Shown here piece by piece: positions 1 through 7,209 of a DNA stretch of 64,000 nt. The position numbers were made by a program, and so were the translations under genes. The notes beneath the pieces were generated by a model, which was not told the origin of the DNA, did not search any database, and saw only the letters and a program-made list of their open reading frames with translations. Source of the DNA: Caldimonas mangrovi (GTDB lineage Bacteria > Pseudomonadota > Gammaproteobacteria > Burkholderiales > Burkholderiaceae_C); assembly GCF_023721835.1 (NCBI RefSeq), contig NZ_JAMKFE010000002.1, positions 461,796 through 525,795 of the forward strand, read 5' to 3'. Numbering within the stretch: the stretch's first letter is position 1; each line of letters begins with the position of its first letter.

Positions 1-828
1 GGTCGGGATGCGCGCGGGTCGCTCGGGCAGCCCCCAGTCCTCGCAGCCGAACACGTCGGCCGCGTAACCCCCGAGCCGGCCCGAATGCAACGCTGCCGCA
101 ACGGCCTGCTCATCGACCACCGAGCCGCGGCCGACGTTGACGAGCTGCTGCCCGGCAGCGGCACGGGCCAGACGCTCGGCATCGACAAGGTGGTGTGTAT
201 CGGGCCGCAGCGGCACGGCCAGGAACACGAGCTGCGCAACGGCCATGGCTTCGTGCAGCGCCGCCGGCTGTGCGGCCGGGTGGCGCACCTGCGGGTCCAC
301 GCCGAGGATGCGCGTGCACCCGAAGCCGCGCAGGCGCTCGACGATCGCCGCACCCACCCGGCCCAGCCCCACCATCGCCACCGTTGCGCCGTGCAGGCCG
401 GTGCCGTACAGGTGCGCGCGCCAGCCGGCGTAGTGGGTCCGGCGCACGTACTCGTCGCCGGCTCGCAGATGCCGGCCCAAGCCGATCGCCAAGCCCAGCG
501 CCAGCTCGGCGGTCGGCTCGGTCAGAAGGTCGGGCACGATGCTGAGCCAGACGCCGCGGCGGCTGCAGGCGTCGACGTCGTAGGCGTCATAGCCTTTCAG
601 CGCGCAGGCGACGATGCGCAGGTCGGCAGCTTCGGCCAGCAGTGCATCGTCGACACGGTCGGTCATGAATCCCATCATCGCGCTCGCGCCGCGCAGCCTC
701 ACGGCCAGTTCCCCAGCGGACCACGGTTCGAGTCCGGTATTCATCTCGACACTGCCCAGCGCTTCGAGCCGCGCGCGCACCTCGTCGTGGATGCGGTTCG
801 TGACGACGATACGGGGCGGGTGATTCAT
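1..828 (-). CDS. ptxD: Phosphite (phosphonate) dehydrogenase PtxD, 3' end cut by window edge
   Basis: Oxidises phosphite to phosphate with reduction of NAD in the cytoplasm. It belongs to the D-2-hydroxyacid dehydrogenase family. The 276 residues present match remembered Pseudomonas stutzeri PtxD closely: MMGFMTDRVDD (51-61), ALKGYDAYDVDAC (76-88, with the substrate-binding Lys78), VPDLLTEPTAELALGLAIGL (98-117), and YGTGL near 141. The Rossmann motif is GLGRVG (154-159), and an acidic residue (GVD) ends the second strand, which fits NAD rather than NADP. NVGRGSVVDE carries the catalytic Arg. The final ~60 residues, including the expected catalytic His, lie outside the window. The ATG at 828 follows an AGGAAA ribosome site that overlaps the ptxC stop. 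The transporter genes upstream and the LysR gene support the specific name over a generic dehydrogenase. Confidence 0.93.
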   Translation of the reverse strand, partial: MNHPPRIVVTNRIHDEVRARLEALGSVEMNTGLEPWSAGELAVRLRGASAMMGFMTDRVDDALLAEAADLRIVACALKGYDAYDVDACSRRGVWLSIVPDLLTEPTAELALGLAIGLGRHLRAGDEYVRRTHYAGWRAHLYGTGLHGATVAMVGLGRVGAAIVERLRGFGCTRILGVDPQVRHPAAQPAALHEAMAVAQLVFLAVPLRPDTHHLVDAERLARAAAGQQLVNVGRGSVVDEQAVAAALHSGRLGGYAADVFGCEDWGLPERPARIPT

Positions 829-835
829 CGGTTTC

Positions 836-1645
836 CTACTTCAGTTTGCGGCGCAGCATTGCACCGATCGCGTCGACGACAACGACGCAGGCGAGGATGG
901 TCAGCAAAATGGCGCTGACCTCGTCGTACTTGATCAGGCGCAGCGCCGCCATCAACTCGAAGCCGATGCCGCCGGCGCCGACGATGCCGAGCACCGCAGA
1001 CGCCCGGAAGTGGTATTCCCATCGATAGACCGTGATGTCGGCCAGTTGCGGCAGCACCTGCGGCAGCACGGCATGCGTGATCACCTGGAAGCGGCTGGCA
1101 CCGGCCGCGTGCGCTGCCTCCAGCGGCCTGGGGTCGACGTGCTCGATGGCTTCGGCATAGAACTTCGCCACCATGCCGACCGAGTGGAAGGCCAGCGCCA
1201 GCACGCCGGGCAGCGCGCCGAAGCCGACGGCGGCGACGAACAGGATGCCGAGGATGATTTCGGGCACCGAGCGCAGTGCCGCCAGCAGCGTGCGCGTCGC
1301 ACGATACAGCACCGGGTGGGGCGTGGTGTTGGGCGCGGCCAGCAGCGCCAGCGGCAGCGACAGCACGACTGCCAGCGCGGTGCCGGCGACCGACATCGCC
1401 ATTGTGTCGAGCAGCGGTTTCATCCAGTGCTGCCAGCGCGTGAAGTCGGGCGGCACCATCTCGGAGGCGAGCTGCGCGATGGCGGGCGCGCCCTCGACAA
1501 AGCGTGCTGCATCGAAGAAGCCGGCGATGGCCAGCGACACCATGCACACCGCGGCGACGCCGAGGGCCAGGCGCCACTGCCGGGCGGCGCGCTCCCGGGC
1601 AGAGGTCAGGATCGCCGCGTAGGGCGAGACGGTGGCTATCGTCAT
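836..1645 (-). CDS. ptxC: Phosphite/phosphonate ABC transporter permease (PtxC/PhnE)
   Basis: Inner-membrane permease of the phosphite importer, 269 residues, the usual PhnE length. Several hydrophobic helices are visible: near residues 25-45, a segment around MAMSVAGTALAVVLSLPLAL, IILGILFVAAVGFGALPGVL, and ILLTILACVVVVDAIGAML at the C-terminus. The cytoplasmic EAA loop that contacts the ATPase reads PLEAAHAAGASRFQVITHAV. Its ATG shares one base with the ptxB stop (TGATG), so translation is probably coupled. Seven bases separate its stop from ptxD. On sequence alone it could be called phnE; the adjacent ptxD makes phosphite the likely substrate. Confidence 0.9.
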   Translation of the reverse strand: MTIATVSPYAAILTSARERAARQWRLALGVAAVCMVSLAIAGFFDAARFVEGAPAIAQLASEMVPPDFTRWQHWMKPLLDTMAMSVAGTALAVVLSLPLALLAAPNTTPHPVLYRATRTLLAALRSVPEIILGILFVAAVGFGALPGVLALAFHSVGMVAKFYAEAIEHVDPRPLEAAHAAGASRFQVITHAVLPQVLPQLADITVYRWEYHFRASAVLGIVGAGGIGFELMAALRLIKYDEVSAILLTILACVVVVDAIGAMLRRKLK

Positions 1646-2511
1646 CACTTCATCCGAGCCAGATCGAGCTTCAGCACGGTGGCGGTATCGCGCAAGACGT
1701 CGTAAGCGCTGTCGTCGGTGGGCAGGAAGCCTTCGACGCGGAAGGACTTCAACACCTCCTGGTCCTTCAAGCCGAGGAAGGCGTTGCGCAGCGAAGTCTT
1801 CAGCTCGGGTGCCAGCGAGCCTTGCATCACCAGCGGGTAGTTCGGGATCGGGGCCGACAGGTCGAGCTGCACGATCTTGCCGGCGTCGATCATGCCGCGC
1901 TTGACGAGGCTGTCGAGGATCACCTTGGACAAGGCGCCCGCCGGTACCTGGCCAGCCTGCACCGCGCGTGCCACCGCGTCGTGCGTGCCCAGGTGCACCG
2001 GCTTGTAGTCGGCATCGCCCGACAGGCCGGCCTTCTTCAGCAGGTGCGCACGGGGTGCCAGGTGGCTGGAGGTGGAGGCCTGGTCGCCGAATCCGAAGGG
2101 TTTGCCGCGCACGTCCGCGAGCTTGGCAACGGGGCCGCCGGCCGTGGCGATCAGCACCGATTGGTACGTGGGCGAGCCCTTCTCGACGCCGACGGCGAAG
2201 GGCTCGATACCGGGCGCGCGTGACTTTGCGAGCACGTACGAAAAGGGGCCGAAGTAGGCAACCTCGATGCGGCCGAAGCGCATCGCCTCGATCATCGACG
2301 AATAGTCCGTGGTGACGATGATCTCGATGTCCTTGTTCAGCGCTTTCTCGAGATGCGCCTTCAGCGGCTGCGCATTCTGGATCAGCGTGGCTGCGTTCTC
2401 GTCCGGCAGCAGCGCGACCCGCAGGCGTGCCGGGTTGGCGTTTTGCGCATGCACGAGAGGCGACAGCGCGGCCAGCGCGATCGAGGCGGCGAGCAGGTGG
2501 CGACGGTTCAT
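1645..2511 (-). CDS. ptxB: Periplasmic phosphite/phosphonate-binding protein (PtxB/PhnD)
   Basis: Captures phosphite in the periplasm and delivers it to the permease. The 288-residue protein starts with a Sec signal peptide (basic MNRRH, hydrophobic LLAASIALAALSPL, cleavage after VHA near residue 22). The mature part is a PhnD-type type II periplasmic binding protein. The segment TTDYSSMIEAMRFGRIEVAY (67-86) followed by FGPFSYVLA is the characteristic ligand-site block. A GGAG ribosome site precedes the ATG at 2511. It lies 41 bases after ptxA and overlaps ptxC by one base. PhnD family members bind phosphonates, phosphite or hypophosphite; assignment to phosphite rests on the operon. Confidence 0.9.
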   Translation of the reverse strand: MNRRHLLAASIALAALSPLVHAQNANPARLRVALLPDENAATLIQNAQPLKAHLEKALNKDIEIIVTTDYSSMIEAMRFGRIEVAYFGPFSYVLAKSRAPGIEPFAVGVEKGSPTYQSVLIATAGGPVAKLADVRGKPFGFGDQASTSSHLAPRAHLLKKAGLSGDADYKPVHLGTHDAVARAVQAGQVPAGALSKVILDSLVKRGMIDAGKIVQLDLSAPIPNYPLVMQGSLAPELKTSLRNAFLGLKDQEVLKSFRVEGFLPTDDSAYDVLRDTATVLKLDLARMK

Positions 2512-2552
2512 ATGGGACTCCGTTGAACGACGAGGAACGTGAAAAGGCCGGC

Positions 2553-3365
2553 TCAGGTGCCGGCCGGGCCGTAGAGTTCGAGCACGGCCTGCGAGCCCAG
2601 TGCGGACGGCGCGCCGTCGAAGACGACCGCGCCGCCCTTGAGCCCGACGATGCGGTCGGCATGCCGGCGCGCCAGCTCCACCTGGTGCAGGCTGACCACC
2701 GCGGTCAGGCCGTCGCTGCGGCAGATGCGCTGCATCAGGCTCAGCAAATGCTCGGCCGTGGCGGGGTCGAGGCTGGCCACCGGCTCGTCGGCCAGCAGCA
2801 CGCGCGGTTGCTGCACCAGGGCGCGCGCCACGCCGACACGCTGCTGCTGGCCGCCGGAAAGTTCGTCGGCGCGATCCAGCGCGCGATCGAGCAGCCCGAC
2901 CCGTTCGATGGCGGCCAGCGCCGATTCCTTTTCGCTGCGCGACCAGGGACGCAGCGTGGCCCACGACGAGTGGTAGCCGAGCCGGCCCATCAAGACGTTG
3001 CTGAGCACCGAAAGCCGCCCGATCAGGTGGTGCTGCTGGAACACCATGCCGGTGCTGCGCCGGTGCTGTTGCAGGGCGGCCGCACTGCGCAGCTCGCCGA
3101 TGCCGTCGACGCTCACGGTGCCGGCCGTGGGCCGCACCAGCCCGTTCAGGCAGCGCAGCAGCGTCGACTTGCCGGCGCCCGAGGCACCGAGCAGCACCGT
3201 GAAGCGGCCCGGCTCGAAGACCAGCGAGGTGGCTTGCAACGCCTGTGTGCCGTTGGGGTAGCGCACCTCGACAGCGGCGGTGCGCAACGCCGTGCCGGTG
3301 CGCGCTGCGGGGACCGCAGGTGCTGCGGGCGCGGCGTCGGCAAGGAATCTCAGGCTGGCGGTCAT
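2553..3365 (-). CDS. ptxA: Phosphite/phosphonate ABC transporter ATP-binding protein (PtxA/PhnC)
   Basis: ATPase that powers the importer. It has Walker A GASGAGKST (60-68), a Q-loop FQQ (109-111), the ABC signature LSGGQQQR (169-176), Walker B VLLADEP (189-195) and a switch His in VVSLHQ. The domain layout is that of PhnC. An Ala-rich N-terminal extension of about 30 residues precedes the ATPase core. The ATG at 3365 is chosen because AAGGA lies eight bases upstream; an earlier in-frame ATG at 3434 would run through the regulatory region. It is the first gene of the four-gene operon and is divergent from ptxE. Confidence 0.9.
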   Translation of the reverse strand: MTASLRFLADAAPAAPAVPAARTGTALRTAAVEVRYPNGTQALQATSLVFEPGRFTVLLGASGAGKSTLLRCLNGLVRPTAGTVSVDGIGELRSAAALQQHRRSTGMVFQQHHLIGRLSVLSNVLMGRLGYHSSWATLRPWSRSEKESALAAIERVGLLDRALDRADELSGGQQQRVGVARALVQQPRVLLADEPVASLDPATAEHLLSLMQRICRSDGLTAVVSLHQVELARRHADRIVGLKGGAVVFDGAPSALGSQAVLELYGPAGT

Positions 3366-3416
3366 GCGGCGTCCTTGGAAAACCACTTCAATGCCGGCCA
3401 GTGTCGAAGCCGTGTG

Positions 3417-3430
3417 TGACAGGCGTGTCA
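3417..3430. promoter_or_regulatory. Candidate PtxE operator: TGACA-N4-TGTCA dyad
   Basis: A perfect inverted repeat, TGACA then GGCG then TGTCA, lies in the 107-base gap between divergent ptxA and ptxE. LysR proteins usually bind an interrupted dyad in such a gap, so this is the best candidate operator. Read on the minus strand, part of it is CTGTCAC, which resembles one half of a Pho box, but no good second half follows at the right spacing. Confidence 0.4.
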
Positions 3431-3472
3431 TCAAAACCGTCGCATGTACCGAATAAGGTATAGGCCTGTTCT

Positions 3473-4447
3473 ATGGGTACCTCTTCCTCCGCCGAGCTGA
3501 AAGCTTTCGACGCCGCCGCGCGTGCCGGCAGCATGTCCGCCGCGGCGCGGCTGCTGGGCGTCAGCCAGCCGACCATTTCGGCGCACGTGGCCAGCCTGGA
3601 GCAGCGCTTCGGCGTGGAGCTGTTCCACCGGCGCGGCCGTGGGGTCGTGCTGACCGAGCTGGGGGCGCTGCTGCATGAAGCCACCCACCGGATCACGCGG
3701 GCCGAGGAGCAGGCCGAGCAACTGCTGCTCAGTGCCCGCAGCCAGTACCAGGGGCACCTGCGCATCGGCGCCATCGGGCCGTACAACGTGACACCGGTGA
3801 TCCGGCGTTTCCGGGCGGCCTACCCCCGGGTGCAGGTGAGCGTCAGCATGGGCGACTCGCGCGCCGTCGTGCAAGGCGTGCGAGACCAGCAGCAGGATGT
3901 CGGCGTGCTGCTGCATGCCGTGGACGACGCACACGTGCATTGCCTGCCGTACCGACGCCAGCCTCTGGTGGTGCTGGCGCCCCGCACGCATCCCATCGCG
4001 TCGCGCGAGCAGGTCGCGCTGACCGATCTCGAAGGCTTGGAGTTCGTGTTGCGCGAACATGGCTCGGGCACGCGCGCGGTGTTCGAGACCGGTCTGGCCG
4101 CGGCCGGTGTGAAAGTGCGCTGCTCGCTGGTGATGGGCAGCCGCGAGGGCGTGAAGGAGGCGGTGGCGCAAGGCCTCGGGCTCGGCGTCGTGGCGTCGAC
4201 CGCACATGCGCCGGACGAGCGGGTCGTGGCCATACCGGTGCGCGAGGATCTCGCCACCCACGTCCATGTGATCTGCCTGCGCGAGCGGCTGCAGGCCTCG
4301 CTGATCGCGCGCTTCCTGCAGGCGGTGCAGGCCGAGCGCGAGGGGCTCAGTTGCGCAGCATCACCAGCTTCGACAGACCGAGCAAATTCACCGGGCGCAC
4401 CGACTGCACCTCCCAGTCGTAAGCCAGCACGTGGTCCTCGAAGCTGA
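3473..4447 (+). CDS. ptxE: LysR-family regulator of the phosphite operon (PtxE-like)
   Basis: Transcription factor, 324 residues. The winged HTH occupies the first ~60 residues (AAARLLGVSQPTISAHVASL, then FGVELFHRRGRG), followed by a LysR substrate-binding domain starting about residue 92. It is transcribed away from ptxABCD. In known phosphite loci a LysR gene, ptxE, lies beside the operon, so control of phosphite uptake and oxidation is inferred. The last ~30 residues are Pro/Ser/Arg-rich and overlap the convergent methyltransferase by 101 bases; this tail is beyond the usual LysR length. A TATAGG hexamer ends eight bases before the ATG and no Shine-Dalgarno is visible. Confidence 0.8.
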   Translation: MGTSSSAELKAFDAAARAGSMSAAARLLGVSQPTISAHVASLEQRFGVELFHRRGRGVVLTELGALLHEATHRITRAEEQAEQLLLSARSQYQGHLRIGAIGPYNVTPVIRRFRAAYPRVQVSVSMGDSRAVVQGVRDQQQDVGVLLHAVDDAHVHCLPYRRQPLVVLAPRTHPIASREQVALTDLEGLEFVLREHGSGTRAVFETGLAAAGVKVRCSLVMGSREGVKEAVAQGLGLGVVASTAHAPDERVVAIPVREDLATHVHVICLRERLQASLIARFLQAVQAEREGLSCAASPASTDRANSPGAPTAPPSRKPARGPRS

Positions 4448-5024
4448 AGTCGGAGCGAAATCCGACGCGGTCGGCGATCGATGTGACGCAGCGCTCCAGC
4501 CACCACCAGAAGCGGCTGCCGCTGAAGTGATTGAGGATCAGGATCGCGCCGCCCGGCCGGCACACCCGGCGCAACTCGGCGACGAGCTGTGCCGGGTGCG
4601 GCGTAACCGACAGCACGTACGGCAGCACCACGCAGTCGAAGCTGTTGTCGGCGAACCCCATTTGTTCCGCGTCCATCGCATGGAGCGCTATCTTGCGCCC
4701 GGGCAGTCGCGCGGCGCGTTGTTGCGCCCGGGCCAACATCTCTTGCGATACGTCGATCCCGGTGACGCGGGCCGACGCGGGGTAGCGTGCCAGCGTCAGG
4801 CCGGTGCCGACGCCGACTTCGAGGATGCGGTGAGGCTGCAATTCGCAGACGGCCCGTGTGAGACGGCGTCGGCCGGGCTCCAGAACGGCGCCGAAGATCC
4901 AGTCGTACCAGGGGGCGTAGCGGCCGTAGGTGCGCCGGACACTGTCCAACGTGACCTGTGTCGGCGAGTGCGAGGGGCGCGCAGACGGCAGGTTGCGAGT
5001 GGCGAGGTTCGCTCGGTGAGCCAT
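4347..5024 (-). CDS. SAM-dependent methyltransferase, PmtA-like phospholipid N-methyltransferase
   Basis: Class I methyltransferase of 225 residues. Motif I is EVGVGTGL (69-76), motif II ends in GIDVSQEML, and the post-I segment is AMDAEQMGFADNSFDCVVLP. The layout, with YAPWYDWIFG before the core, resembles Rhodobacter-type phosphatidylethanolamine N-methyltransferases (PmtA), which make phosphatidylcholine on the inner membrane. UbiE-type methyltransferases share these motifs, so the substrate is uncertain. The ATG at 5024 has AAGGA nine bases upstream. It converges on ptxE with a 101-base tail-to-tail overlap. No partner for lipid synthesis lies beside it. Confidence 0.7.
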   Translation of the reverse strand: MAHRANLATRNLPSARPSHSPTQVTLDSVRRTYGRYAPWYDWIFGAVLEPGRRRLTRAVCELQPHRILEVGVGTGLTLARYPASARVTGIDVSQEMLARAQQRAARLPGRKIALHAMDAEQMGFADNSFDCVVLPYVLSVTPHPAQLVAELRRVCRPGGAILILNHFSGSRFWWWLERCVTSIADRVGFRSDFSFEDHVLAYDWEVQSVRPVNLLGLSKLVMLRN

Positions 5025-5140
5025 GCGGAAACGTCCTTGTCGGTGAGCGGGTGGGCTGGTCGGCCCGAAGCGAGGGCCGTCCAGCCTCTTCAGCAACCGA
5101 CGTTCCCTGGCCGTTGAGGCGTTACGGCCCGCAGCCGCTG

Positions 5141-6049
5141 TCAGGACGCCGGCCCGAACCGTTCGAGGTAGAGCGCGGCCACCCACTCGACGAACGCCTT
5201 GACCCGCGGCGACAACTGGCGGTGGTAGGGGTACATCACCGACAGCGGCAGGTCGGGACAGGGCCAGTCGGCCAGCACCTGCACCAGGCGGCCGGCCTGG
5301 AGGTGATCTTCGATCCGGAAACGGGGCACCTGCACCAGGCCGCACCCCTGCAAGGCTGCGGTCGTGTAGCACTCGGCGTCGTTGACCGAGATCCAGCCGC
5401 CGACCTTGTACTCGACGATGTTTCCGTCCTGCAAGAAGGTGAACGGGTACTGGATGTCCTGCTGGCTCGAAAAGAAGCCGACCGCCTGGTGCGCGGTCAG
5501 CTCGTCCGGGTGCTGTGGCGTGCCGAATTCCTTCAGGTAGGCGGGGCTGGCACAGACGATCTCCGGCATCGAGGCGAGCCTGCGCATCACCAGGGACGAG
5601 TCGCGCGGGCGGCCGGCGCGCACGACGCAGTCCACGCCTTCGCGCACCAGATCGACCAGCCGGTCGCCGCTGCTGACCTTGAGCTCGATGCGCGGGTAGC
5701 GGCGGCGGAACTCGGGGATGCGGGGCAGGATGATGCGCACGGCATGCGTGCCGTGCAAGTCGAGCCGCAGCGTGCCGTGGGGATCGGCCTTGGCGGTGCT
5801 CAGCGAGGACTCGGCATCCTCCAGGTCGGCGAGGATGCGCGTGCAGCGTTCGTAGAAGGCCTGGCCGTCCAGCGTCGGCTTCACCTGCCGGGTCGTGCGC
5901 TCCAGCAGGCGCGCGCCGAGGCGGTCCTCCAGTTCCTTGATCGACTTCGTCGCCGTCGCGCGAGGGACGTCGAGTGCGACAGCGGCCTTGATGAAGCTGC
6001 CGAGCTCGACGATGCGAGTGAAGAGCCGCAGGGTGTCCAGTCGGTCCAT
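5141..6049 (-). CDS. LysR-family transcriptional regulator
   Basis: 302-residue LysR protein. HTH: AAVALDVPRATATKSIKELE then LGARLLERTTRQVKPT within residues 22-60; the effector domain follows from about residue 90. The Arg-Ala-Thr recognition helix and the ERTTR turn place it in the large CrgA/DmlR-like LysR subgroup. It is divergent from the DoxX gene across a 142-base gap, so it probably controls the DoxX-IorAB operon. The ligand cannot be deduced. Confidence 0.85.
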   Translation of the reverse strand: MDRLDTLRLFTRIVELGSFIKAAVALDVPRATATKSIKELEDRLGARLLERTTRQVKPTLDGQAFYERCTRILADLEDAESSLSTAKADPHGTLRLDLHGTHAVRIILPRIPEFRRRYPRIELKVSSGDRLVDLVREGVDCVVRAGRPRDSSLVMRRLASMPEIVCASPAYLKEFGTPQHPDELTAHQAVGFFSSQQDIQYPFTFLQDGNIVEYKVGGWISVNDAECYTTAALQGCGLVQVPRFRIEDHLQAGRLVQVLADWPCPDLPLSVMYPYHRQLSPRVKAFVEWVAALYLERFGPAS

Positions 6050-6191
6050 ATGAACGGTGAGAGTGCAAACCCCGGATTGTTGACCGGCGGTGGATTGTTC
6101 TGTTCATTCTTGCCCATTTATTGGGCAGGCGCGACTGCACAGAATCTCCTCCATCCGTTCGGCGCTTGCCGCATCACCCGAGGAGTTCGCG

Positions 6192-6698
6192 ATGACCATC
6201 TCCCCCCCGCTCGCAACCGCTGCCGGCCCCGACCGAAGCACCGCCCGGCTGGCGTTTCCGGCCTTGCGCCGCTTCTACGAGTGGGGCGAGCCGGTCGGCT
6301 ACGCCATGCTGCGGGCCTGCTTCGGCATCGTGATGCTCAGTCATGGCGTGCCCAAGCTGCTGCGCACGTCGCATGGCTCGATGGCCGACCCGATGGCGGC
6401 CTCGACGGCCCTGATCGCGAACGTGCTGAAACTGCCGGCGCCCGAGGTGTTCGCGATGTTCGTCGCCCTGCTGGAAGGCCTCGGCGGCGCGCTGCTCGCG
6501 CTGGGGCTGGGGACACGCGTCATTGCGCCGATGATCGCCGTGCAAATGCTCGTCATCTGCTATCTCCTCGGCCCGACCTGGGTCTGGATCGACCGTGGCA
6601 TCGAGTTCCCGGTGCTGATGCTGTTCCTCGCGGTCTTCGTGTCGTTCAAGGGCTCGGGCCGCTATTCGGCCGACCGGCTGATCGGTGTCGAAGTCTGA
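6192..6698 (+). CDS. DoxX-family membrane protein
   Basis: 168-residue inner-membrane protein of the DoxX family with four predicted helices, including the family block LRACFGIVMLSHGVPKLL near residue 40. DoxX-like proteins are small quinone-linked or redox-partner membrane proteins, often found next to oxidoreductases. The ATG at 6192 follows AGGAG by seven bases; longer in-frame reading upstream lacks a ribosome site. It is followed after 42 bases by the iron-sulfur and molybdopterin subunits of an IorAB-type hydroxylase. A role in passing electrons from that enzyme to the membrane is an inference from the neighbourhood. Confidence 0.8.
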   Translation: MTISPPLATAAGPDRSTARLAFPALRRFYEWGEPVGYAMLRACFGIVMLSHGVPKLLRTSHGSMADPMAASTALIANVLKLPAPEVFAMFVALLEGLGGALLALGLGTRVIAPMIAVQMLVICYLLGPTWVWIDRGIEFPVLMLFLAVFVSFKGSGRYSADRLIGVEV

Positions 6699-6740
6699 GT
6701 GCGGCCCCCGCGCGTTTTAGATCGAAAAGGAGTTCCAGCC

Positions 6741-7199
6741 ATGACGACGTTCCGATTGAACGGACAGGCCACGACACTCGATGCGCCTGCCGACATGCCC
6801 TTGCTGTGGGCGCTGCGCGACCTCGCGGGCCTGACGGGCACCAAGTTCGGCTGCGGCATGGCCCTGTGCGGTGCCTGCACCGTGCATCTCGACGGCGAGC
6901 CGGTGCGCTCGTGCCAGACCCCCCTGTCGAGCGTCGAAGGCCGCCGCGTGACGACGATCGAGGGCATCGGCATGACGCCGGTCGGGCAGAAGGTGCAAGC
7001 CGCGTGGATCGAGCACGACGTGCCGCAGTGCGGCTACTGCCAGTCCGGCCAGATCATGTCGGCGGTGGCCTTGTTGCACGGCACCCCGAAGCCGAGCGAG
7101 GCCGAGATCCACGCCGCGATGGCCGGCAATGTGTGCCGTTGCGGCACCTACCACCGCATCAAGGCCGCGATTCGTTCGGCTGCGGGCAGCGACGCATAG
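6741..7199 (+). CDS. (2Fe-2S)-binding subunit of molybdenum hydroxylase (IorA-like), copy 1
   Basis: Small electron-transfer subunit, 152 residues, typical for IorA-type xanthine oxidase family proteins. The plant-type ferredoxin half holds its cluster with Cys38, Cys43, Cys46 and Cys58 (CGMALCGAC motif). The C-terminal half holds a second cluster with Cys96, Cys99, Cys131 and Cys133 (QCGYCQSG and VCRCGTY). The ATG at 6741 is chosen because AAAAGGAG lies just upstream; a GTG at 6699 has no such site. It lies ten bases before the large subunit and should form a complex with it. It lacks its own signal and probably rides with the Tat-exported partner. Confidence 0.9.
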   Translation: MTTFRLNGQATTLDAPADMPLLWALRDLAGLTGTKFGCGMALCGACTVHLDGEPVRSCQTPLSSVEGRRVTTIEGIGMTPVGQKVQAAWIEHDVPQCGYCQSGQIMSAVALLHGTPKPSEAEIHAAMAGNVCRCGTYHRIKAAIRSAAGSDA

Positions 7200-7209
7200 G
7201 GAGCCACCG

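Noticed and set aside
836..3365. C-P lyase phosphonate degradation system
   Set aside because: Only the PhnCDE-type transporter is present; no phnGHIJKLM genes follow, and PtxD takes their place.
3417..3445. Pho box upstream of ptxA
   Set aside because: One half (CTGTCAC on the minus strand) matches, but no second half lies at the four-base spacing.
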